Of a stretch of 6,221 nt of DNA, positions 1 to 4,266 are shown in pieces. The notes beneath the pieces are model-generated. The model worked only from the letters and a program-made list of their open reading frames with translations. It had not been told where the DNA came from and made no database searches. The first letter of the stretch is position 1. Each line of letters starts with the position of its first letter. The DNA comes from Elusimicrobiota bacterium. Lineage in GTDB: Bacteria > CG03 > SLGR01. A program made the position numbers and the translations under genes. Where the stretch lies: contig JAAZFS010000150.1 in assembly GCA_012511615.1 (NCBI GenBank), positions 1 through 6,221 of the forward strand, in the 5' to 3' direction.

Positions 1-526
1 AAAGAAACAGGGTAAAAGAAAAAAGAAAGCCAAGTATAAAAGCGACCACCTGATTTGAAGTAAGAGCCGAGGCAAAAAGACCAGCGGCAAGAAAGGCACC
101 GCCAATAAGTATCATACCTAAATAGGTACCTACTCCCTGCCCCCAGTCAAATTTACCAAGACTGGCTACCGTAATCGGATAAATCAAGGTTAGGATTATT
201 GCAAGAGACATTAGGGCAAAAGCTGCGATAAATTTCCCAGCAATAATCTCTTCGTCTTTCACCGGCAGGCTTCCCAAAACCTCCATGGTTCCCTGATTAA
301 ACTCTCCAGCAAGAAGCTGCATAGCAATTGCTGGGGCAAGGAATAAGAGAAGGAGAGGAACATTCACCGCAAAATTCTGTATTGTCGCACGGTTCATCAG
401 AAAAAGAGTCGAGGAAAACATCCAGCCGCTGATTAAAAGAAAAACGAGTATTGTTATATAGGCTATTGGGGAATCAAAATACCGCTTAAACTCTTTTTGT
501 GCAATTAAGAATATTCTTTTAATCAT
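1..526 (-). CDS. ABC-2 type transporter permease, GldF-like (partial, C-terminus beyond left edge)
   Basis: Membrane subunit of an ABC exporter partnered with the ATPase just upstream. I translated 175 codons from ATG at 526 with no stop before the window edge. The start MIKRIFLIAQKEFKRYFDSP, a short charged helix before the first membrane segment, is typical of ABC-2/GldF permeases. Hydrophobic segments lie at about residues 20-43, 56-73, 98-121, 133-155 and from 160 on. The loop at 74-89 (GEFNQGTMEVLGSLPV) matches the E-x-x-x-G-T-x-E-x-L-x-x-x-P-V motif that follows the second segment in this family. The ATG overlaps the ATPase stop as ATGA, a four-base overlap implying translational coupling; an AGAGG lies too close to the ATG to be a normal ribosome-binding site. 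In related bacteria a GldG-like auxiliary protein often follows, but that region lies outside the window. The substrate is unknown; a role in gliding cannot be assumed. Confidence 0.88.
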   Translation of the reverse strand, partial: MIKRIFLIAQKEFKRYFDSPIAYITILVFLLISGWMFSSTLFLMNRATIQNFAVNVPLLLLFLAPAIAMQLLAGEFNQGTMEVLGSLPVKDEEIIAGKFIAAFALMSLAIILTLIYPITVASLGKFDWGQGVGTYLGMILIGGAFLAAGLFASALTSNQVVAFILGFLFSFTLFL

Positions 527-1434
527 GCCTCTACCGTCAGCCTCTTAAATACATCTTCCAGACTCTGCTCCTTGATACTTAAGTGAAGAATGGGCCAGTT
601 TTTCTCTACCGCCAAATTAAAAATATCCCTTCTTGGATCAGTATTTTTTTCAGTGAAAATTTCTATATTTTCCACACTCTCCTTAACTTCTAAGACACCA
701 TCGATATCCTCGAGGAGTTTTAGGGCCTCTTCCATAGGGGCATCAAGGGCAAGTGAATATACATTCCCTTTCTCACCGCTCAACTCTTCATGCGTTCCAT
801 CGGCAACTATCCTGCCGCGGTTAATTATTATTATTCTTGAACAAAGGGCTTGAACCTCCTGCATAATGTGAGTTGATAAAATAATTGACTTGGTCCCACT
901 AAGACTTTTAATAAGATTACGAATTTCCTGTATCTGGTTGGGATCAAGTCCACTTGTAGGTTCGTCCAATATCATTACGGACGGATCGTGAAGAATAGCC
1001 TGGGCTATACCAAGCCGCTGCCGGTAACCTTTCGATAGGGCTCCAGATGGCTTAACTACCACATCTGAAAGACCACATATGTCAACTGTCTCCGCTATTC
1101 TTTTTTTCAATTCATTTGGAGTCATTCCCCTGAGGCGGCCACAGAAACTCAAGTACTCCAATGGTGTCAGTTCGGGATAAAGAGGATTATCCTCAGGAAG
1201 ATAACCTATCATCCCCTTTATTATGAAAGGCTCCGAAGTTACATCAACTCCCCTGATAAAGGCCCGACCTGAGGTCGGTGGCATGTAGCCAGAAAGCATT
1301 CTCATAGTAGTAGATTTTCCTGCACCATTAGGTCCGAGAAATCCAACTATACTACCGCTTTCTATCTGCATATCAATAGAGTCAACAGCAGGAATTCCCC
1401 CAAATTCTTTTCTCAATTTTTCTGTTCTAATCAT
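523..1434 (-). CDS. ABC transporter ATP-binding protein, GldA-like
   Basis: Cytoplasmic ATPase that powers the adjacent ABC-2 permease; 303 aa, normal for the family. Visible motifs: Walker A GPNGAGKST (34-42), signature LSKGYRQRLG (133-142), Walker B VMILDEPTSGLDP (153-165) and the switch histidine in STHIMQEV (H189). The usual Q-loop glutamine is glutamate in GYLPEDNPLYPELT (E81); PE followed by NPLY is characteristic of the GldA subgroup, so this is a family trait and not damage. Residues from about 210 form the C-terminal accessory domain common in such exporters. No strong Shine-Dalgarno site precedes ATG 1434; the nearest purine run, CAGGAT, is about 18 bases upstream. The family homology begins at residue 2, which supports this start. 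A promoter-like sequence lies about 110-140 bp upstream. The gene ends in ATGA overlapping the permease start. The cargo is not predictable from the sequence. Confidence 0.93.
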   Translation of the reverse strand: MIRTEKLRKEFGGIPAVDSIDMQIESGSIVGFLGPNGAGKSTTMRMLSGYMPPTSGRAFIRGVDVTSEPFIIKGMIGYLPEDNPLYPELTPLEYLSFCGRLRGMTPNELKKRIAETVDICGLSDVVVKPSGALSKGYRQRLGIAQAILHDPSVMILDEPTSGLDPNQIQEIRNLIKSLSGTKSIILSTHIMQEVQALCSRIIIINRGRIVADGTHEELSGEKGNVYSLALDAPMEEALKLLEDIDGVLEVKESVENIEIFTEKNTDPRRDIFNLAVEKNWPILHLSIKEQSLEDVFKRLTVEA

Positions 1435-1544
1435 ATCAAGTAAAACTAATAAATCCTGTGAAACCTCAACTGGAAAGTTTAAATAAAACTACCAGCAATT
1501 TATGATAGATCTAGCGCCAAGCAAGAAATTCTATCAATTATTCT

Positions 1545-1572
1545 ATTTTAAAAAAAAGAAAGCTTCTGTCAA
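1545..1572 (-). promoter_or_regulatory. Predicted sigma70-type promoter for the ABC transporter genes
   Basis: Read on the minus strand, a perfect -35 TTGACA (1572-1567) is followed after 16 bp by TAAAAT (1550-1545), five of six matches to the -10 consensus. Transcription would start near 1538, leaving a leader of about 100 nt before the ATPase ATG. The AT-rich background makes chance matches likely, but the complete -35 hexamer raises this one above the others. No experimental support is visible. Confidence 0.42.
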
Positions 1573-1660
1573 GGGAAAACTATCAAATCTTACTTTGTCG
1601 TCAATTGAAATTTTCTAAATAAATTTTTCTCCCTTAAAAACTGGAAGAATTCCCTAGAAA

Positions 1661-1738
1661 TCAGAGCAAATTTTTAATAATTAAGCCCCTAGCAAGAAAT
1701 ATCCTTGTGGATATTACTATTATCTCCTCTTGCTCTGA
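1661..1738 (-). repeat. Nested, mutually exclusive inverted repeats downstream of yedF
   Basis: Three perfect inverted repeats share one region. TCAGAGCAA (1661-1669) pairs with TTGCTCTGA (1730-1738). AGCAAGA (1691-1697) pairs with TCTTGCT (1728-1734). Inside the second, AATATCC (1698-1704) pairs with GGATATT (1709-1715) around a 4-base loop. The last two stack into a 14-bp helix with a 12-nt bulge on one side. The long-range 9-bp pair and the 7-bp pair use the same bases, so they cannot form at once. In yedF mRNA this lies in the 3' untranslated part. It may be a non-canonical terminator or processing structure; a function is not shown. Confidence 0.5.
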
Positions 1739-1758
1739 CATATTTAAATCTTAAAAAA

Positions 1759-2352
1759 TTAGATAGTAACTGTTTTTTCTGATGCGGAAAGAATGGACGC
1801 TATTTCGAAGAAATTAGATATTCGACCGACGCTGAGTTTATTCTTTATGTTGAAGAAGTCAAGGCAGGTACCACAGACTATAATATCTATTCCGAGGGCT
1901 TCAAGCTTTTTTATTATTTCAAGTGTATCCGAGCCCTCAACAGCATGTTTTACCGAACCATTCATTAAAACAATTCCGTCGGGTAAGGGTTCAACCTGGG
2001 GTATGGTCTGAAAAAATGTTTTCATAAGAAGACTGCCAAGTTCCTCTGAAGGCGACCCAATACCATAAGAAGTGAGAAGAAACAAGGTATCACCTGCAGG
2101 TGTTTGTTCAGGTTTTTTCTCCTGCCTAGTTTCAGAAACTTTTTCGGGAGTAAGAGTAATAAGTGTCACTTCCTCTTCAGTTTTCTCTGACACACTATAC
2201 CCTCTTGACCCAGCAAAACGGGATACATTTACCCGGGCAGCTTCGTCGTTTACTAAAACCTGAATTATGCTAGCTGGATATTTCTCAAAAGCTTTTTTCG
2301 TCTCAATAACTGGTTGAGGGCAAGGAATGCCACACAAATCTAATTTTATCAT
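1759..2352 (-). CDS. yedF: YedF-type sulfurtransferase-like selenium metabolism protein (TusA-DsrE fusion)
   Basis: A 197-aa cytoplasmic two-domain protein. Residues 1-70 form a TusA/SirA-like domain with the CPxP motif (CGIPCPQPV; candidate persulfide cysteine C11), starting directly with the first beta strand. A charged linker (about 71-87) leads to a DsrE-like domain (88-190) containing LTSYGIG and the CGTC pair (C160, C163, in IIVCGTCLDFF), which is diagnostic for the YedF family of about 200 residues. Family knowledge: members co-occur with selD and selenium-dependent enzymes and are thought to handle sulfur or selenium as persulfide or perselenide; the exact reaction is unsettled. ATG 2352 has a good ribosome-binding site (AAGGGAG, 6 bases upstream). 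The gene stands alone between a palindrome and a long spacer and probably has its own promoter. No in-frame TGA, so it is not itself a selenoprotein. Confidence 0.9.
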   Translation of the reverse strand: MIKLDLCGIPCPQPVIETKKAFEKYPASIIQVLVNDEAARVNVSRFAGSRGYSVSEKTEEEVTLITLTPEKVSETRQEKKPEQTPAGDTLFLLTSYGIGSPSEELGSLLMKTFFQTIPQVEPLPDGIVLMNGSVKHAVEGSDTLEIIKKLEALGIDIIVCGTCLDFFNIKNKLSVGRISNFFEIASILSASEKTVTI

Positions 2353-2429
2353 ACAGTTCTCCCTTATTTGAAATCATCATGGGAATAGTGAATTTATCCT
2401 ATAATAACCCAATTTAATACTCTGCATAT

Positions 2430-2458
2430 ATTGTACATAATTCAGTCTAATACCGCAA
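2430..2458 (-). promoter_or_regulatory. Possible promoter for yedF
   Basis: On the minus strand, TTGCGG (2458-2453), a 17-bp spacer and TACAAT (2435-2430) give a fair -10 and a weak -35. The start of transcription would be near 2423, about 70 nt before the yedF ATG. It lies after the palindrome that probably ends the upstream transcript, so yedF needs a promoter hereabouts. A second -10-like TATTAT lies near the end of the spacer without a good -35. Confidence 0.3.
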
Positions 2459-2508
2459 ATTTTTATAGAGAGCGAGATCTTCCGCAGGAGTCTCTTGTAC
2501 TTATAAAT

Positions 2509-2538
2509 ACTAAGGGACGCTATATAGCGTCCCTTAGT
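2509..2538 (-). terminator. Perfect 30-bp palindrome, probable terminator after the LysW-like gene
   Basis: Two 15-base arms, ACTAAGGGACGCTAT and ATAGCGTCCCTTAGT, are exactly complementary; in RNA this gives a stem of about 13 bp with a 4-nt loop. It begins 35 bp after the stop of the LysW-like gene. On the minus strand the stem is followed by TATTTATAAG, a weak U-rich stretch; on the plus strand the following bases are not T-rich and no plus gene ends nearby. A rho-independent terminator of the minus-strand group is the best reading. Exact dyad symmetry also allows a protein-binding operator or an mRNA 3'-end stabiliser. Confidence 0.6.
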
Positions 2539-2573
2539 GATATCAACTTTTATGAGAATTAAACTTCAGGCAG

Positions 2574-2822
2574 TTAAAAGTCATCATCATCAAAGTCTTC
2601 TTCATCGTCCTCCCAGAAGTCGTCCTCCCAATCATCATCATCTTCAAGTTCATCAATAATATCGTCATAGGTCAGCTGTGCGAATTTTGGAGGGTTTGTT
2701 TTTAGAACCTCAAGCTCCGCATCGCATACGGAACAGTTAATAATATCGTTCTCTTCCAACTCTTCCTCTAAGTTAAAATCTGATCCGCAAACTGGACATT
2801 TCACAGTGAGTTCATCATTCAT
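2574..2822 (-). CDS. LysW-like zinc-ribbon small protein with acidic C-terminal tail
   Basis: 82 aa, cytoplasmic. Residues 8-40 form a compact zinc ribbon, CPVCG (C9, C12) and CSVCDAELEVL (C30, C33), closely resembling LysW/ArgW, the amino-group carrier protein of lysine and arginine synthesis in Thermus and archaea. LysW is usually about 54 residues and ends in EDWGE, whose last glutamate carries the substrate. Here the tail from about 57 to 82 is almost wholly Asp/Glu with Trp and Phe (DDDDWEDDFWEDDEEDFDDD) and ends in phenylalanine, so the carrier terminus is missing and no lys/arg genes are nearby. It is better called LysW-like of unknown function; the tail could mimic nucleic acid or bind a basic partner or metal. 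GGAGG lies 10 bases before ATG 2822, acceptable though a little far. It follows amrS and may share its transcript or use the promoter-like site at 2891-2918. Confidence 0.82.
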   Translation of the reverse strand: MNDELTVKCPVCGSDFNLEEELEENDIINCSVCDAELEVLKTNPPKFAQLTYDDIIDELEDDDDWEDDFWEDDEEDFDDDDF

Positions 2823-2847
2823 TATTAAAACGCCTCCATTTACTCAT

Positions 2848-2937
2848 TCATCTTCCTTTTCTTCTCTTACCTAATATCAAGCTCGAAATTATTGTAAAAA
2901 AAAATAAAGAAATTGCAATAGGTCTTAGTAAAACCAT
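2848..2937 (-). CDS. Candidate small membrane peptide (29 aa; 40 aa if a TTG start is used)
   Basis: Unrecognised. Between amrS and the LysW-like gene, an open frame from ATG 2937 to TGA 2848 encodes MVLLRPIAISLFFFTIISSL followed by ILGKRRKGR: one hydrophobic stretch of about 16-17 residues (7-23) and a strongly basic end, as in a single-span peptide held by positive-inside charge. GGTGA lies about 5 bases before the ATG and could serve as ribosome-binding site. The frame stays open upstream to a TTG (2970-2968) that overlaps the amrS stop as TTGA, adding 11 residues and suggesting translational coupling. Against it: the Phe-rich core is encoded by a T-run that can also be read as a promoter spacer, and T-rich DNA produces hydrophobic frames by chance. 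Treat as a candidate. Confidence 0.33.
   Translation of the reverse strand: MVLLRPIAISLFFFTIISSLILGKRRKGR
2891..2918 (-). promoter_or_regulatory. Possible internal promoter for the LysW-like gene
   Basis: On the minus strand, TTGCAA (2918-2913), 16 bp of mostly T, and TACAAT (2896-2891). The -10 matches five of six positions and the -35 four. Transcription would begin near 2884, about 60 nt before the start codon at 2822. It overlaps the candidate membrane peptide and offers a different explanation for the T-rich stretch. Confidence 0.3.
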
Positions 2938-2966
2938 CAAATTCACCAAATAAGGTTTCAATAAAC

Positions 2967-3977
2967 TCAAAGTATTAGATCTATTTTAAAACCGCATGAG
3001 GCACATCTATTCTCTGTTATAATATTAAATAATTCAGACGAATAACCACTCCTTTCTATTAGGAGAGCCGAACATTCGGGACAATAAGTTGAATTATCAG
3101 CTTGGGTATTTCCTTTGTAAATATATTTTAGTCCAGACGCTCTCCCTGCTTGCTCGGCTGCCTCAAGCGCAGCTATAGATGTAGGCGGAGTCTCAGAAGA
3201 ATACTTGTAAGATGGAAAATATTTTGAAATATGCCAGGGAATATTTTTTCCTAAGGAAGAAATGTAGTTGGCGATATCTGATAGGGATTTGAGGTCATCA
3301 TTTTCGCCAGGAATAATCAAGGTCGTCACCTCCACCCAAATTCCCAGCTCAAGCATAAGTTTAATTGTATCAAGAACCGGTTTCAAACCGCCCCCGCAAT
3401 TAGCCTCATAGAACTCCTGGCTACTATATTTTAAATCAATATTGGCGGCATCAAGAAAAGGAGCTATTTTTAAAAGGGCCTCGGAGCTTATGTAACCGTT
3501 TGTTACAAAAATATTTTTTAATTCCTCCGCCTTCGCCAGACGGGCACAATCGAGGGCATACTCAAAAAAAACAGTCGGTTCCGTATATGTATAGGCGATA
3601 CTGGCACAGTCAGAACTGATGGCCCTAGATACCACACTCTCGGGACTAACTTCACGAATATCTTCTAATTTTTCTCTAGTCTTAAGTTGGGAAATCCCGC
3701 TATTTTGGCAGAATCCACATCTAAAATTACAGCCGGGAGCGCTAATTGAGTAAGCAAGGGATCCAGGGAGAAAATGGTAAAGCGGTTTTTTTTCTATTGG
3801 ATCTGCCGAGCAGGCCGCAATTCTCCCATAATTCAGACTGACAAGTCTTCCATTATCGTTAAACCTAACCCCGCAAATACCATAAGCCTGATCTGGGATA
3901 ATGCATCGATGAGGACAAAGGCGACAAAGAACCCTCCCCCCATCAGCTTTATCCCAGAACAGGGCCGTATGATTCAC
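2967..3977 (-). CDS. amrS: AmmeMemoRadiSam system radical SAM enzyme
   Basis: 336-aa cytoplasmic iron-sulfur enzyme that should cleave S-adenosylmethionine to start radical chemistry; its substrate is not established. The radical SAM motif is CNFRCGFC (C83, C87, C90). The N-terminal cysteine set LCRLCPHRCII...GICGVR (C18, C21, C25, C35) and the GRIAACSADPIEKKPLYHFL segment before the cluster are hallmarks of the AmmeMemoRadiSam family, often misannotated as pyruvate formate-lyase activase. The C-terminus carries a further CPEC...CASC zinc-ribbon-like set (C299, C302, C325, C328). The start is GTG 3977: an in-frame TAG five codons upstream leaves no other standard start. It lies one base after the ferredoxin stop and has no clear ribosome-binding site of its own, so translation is probably coupled. 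The usual AMMECR1 and Memo partner genes are not in this window. Confidence 0.92.
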   Translation of the reverse strand: MNHTALFWDKADGGRVLCRLCPHRCIIPDQAYGICGVRFNDNGRLVSLNYGRIAACSADPIEKKPLYHFLPGSLAYSISAPGCNFRCGFCQNSGISQLKTREKLEDIREVSPESVVSRAISSDCASIAYTYTEPTVFFEYALDCARLAKAEELKNIFVTNGYISSEALLKIAPFLDAANIDLKYSSQEFYEANCGGGLKPVLDTIKLMLELGIWVEVTTLIIPGENDDLKSLSDIANYISSLGKNIPWHISKYFPSYKYSSETPPTSIAALEAAEQAGRASGLKYIYKGNTQADNSTYCPECSALLIERSGYSSELFNIITENRCASCGFKIDLIL

Positions 3978-3978
3978 C

Positions 3979-4167
3979 TTAATCGAATAGCTCTATGGCC
4001 TCTGTCGGACAGCATTCAACAGCTTCGCGGACATTCTCCTCATCTGCTTCAGCTACTTCTTCATTGATGACCTCGGCAATTCCTCCGGTCATTCTAAAAA
4101 CCTCAGCACTTATCTGTGGGCAGAGACCGCATCCGATGCACTCTGCATCATTTATTCTAACCTTCAT
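3979..4167 (-). CDS. Single-cluster [4Fe-4S] ferredoxin
   Basis: 62-aa soluble electron carrier. Cluster ligands are C10, C13 and C16 (CIGCGLCP) plus C53 in CCPTEAI; the size and spacing match the monocluster ferredoxins of Thermotoga and Desulfovibrio. The cysteine usually found about four residues after the third ligand, which forms a disulfide or a second-cluster ligand in relatives, is serine (S20) here, so only one cluster is expected; C52 is an extra cysteine next to the fourth ligand. The protein is acidic, as expected for a carrier docking to a basic surface. AAAGGAG sits 7 bases before ATG 4167, a strong ribosome-binding site. It is first in the minus-strand group and is followed after one base by the radical SAM enzyme, so it is probably the physiological reductant of that enzyme (inference). 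Confidence 0.93.
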   Translation of the reverse strand: MKVRINDAECIGCGLCPQISAEVFRMTGGIAEVINEEVAEADEENVREAVECCPTEAIELFD

Positions 4168-4227
4168 TTCCTACTCCTTTCTATTAGATATTTTGATATT
4201 TAAAACTCTCAAGCATTTTTATATCGG

Positions 4228-4256
4228 TGGACAAATTTATGATAATTAATTATACT
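4228..4256 (+). promoter_or_regulatory. Predicted promoter for the GT2-PAP2 gene, giving a leaderless or near-leaderless mRNA
   Basis: TGGACA (4228-4233), an ideal 17-bp spacer and TATACT (4251-4256); both hexamers match five of six. The last -10 base is only 10 bp before the ATG at 4267, so transcription should begin at about 4263, leaving roughly 4 nt of leader. This agrees with the absence of any Shine-Dalgarno sequence before that ATG. The spacer contains the palindrome ATAATTAATTAT (4242-4253). Confidence 0.45.
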
Positions 4257-4266
4257 TCTAAGTCAA
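4239..4266 (-). promoter_or_regulatory. Predicted promoter for ferredoxin-amrS
   Basis: On the minus strand, TTGACT (4266-4261), 16 bp and TATCAT (4244-4239), each hexamer matching five of six. The predicted start is near 4232, about 65 nt before the ferredoxin ATG. The -35 abuts the start codon of the divergent gene and the whole element interleaves with the plus-strand promoter at 4228-4256. A weaker alternative is TTGAGA near 4214 with TATCTA downstream. Confidence 0.42.
4242..4253. repeat. 12-bp palindrome in the divergent promoter region
   Basis: ATAATTAATTAT is a perfect dyad that sits inside the spacer and -10 of the plus promoter and the spacer and -10 of the minus promoter. A dimeric regulator bound here would block both. 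In AT-rich DNA such a dyad is not rare, so an operator role is only a suggestion. Confidence 0.25.

Larger units (their letters stand above)
1435..1758. other. 324-bp AT-rich intergenic region between yedF and the ABC ATPase
   Basis: No convincing gene was found on either strand. A minus-strand frame of 26 codons (ATG at 1741, TGA at 1663-1661) exists, but its start has no good ribosome-binding site and its ends coincide with the inverted repeats, so it was not called. The region holds the nested inverted repeats at 1661-1738, the promoter-like sequence at 1545-1572 and two copies of AGCAAGAAAT (1519-1528 and 1691-1700). A classic terminator with a T-tract after yedF is not seen. Confidence 0.6.

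Noticed and set aside
590..853. Plus-strand frame of 87 codons inside the ABC ATPase
   Set aside because: It is the antisense shadow of a gene with all ATPase motifs; its composition is serine-rich without domain features.
1661..1741. Minus-strand 26-codon frame after yedF (starts MSEQEEIIV)
   Set aside because: No good ribosome-binding site before its ATG, and its ends coincide with the 9-bp inverted repeat, so the sequence is better explained as RNA or DNA structure.
2574..2640. Trinucleotide-like repeats (TCATCATCATC and similar) near the end of the LysW-like gene
   Set aside because: They are explained by Asp/Glu codons of the acidic tail and are not a separate repeat element.
2967..3977. 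Annotation as pyruvate formate-lyase activating enzyme
   Set aside because: The N-terminal cysteine set, the C-terminal CxxC pairs and the 336-aa length fit the AmmeMemoRadiSam enzyme; PflA is shorter and no formate-lyase gene is near.
3774..4249. Two plus-strand frames (97 and 84 codons) over the ferredoxin and amrS start
   Set aside because: Both lie opposite clear iron-sulfur proteins and show no recognisable motif; they overlap each other in different frames.
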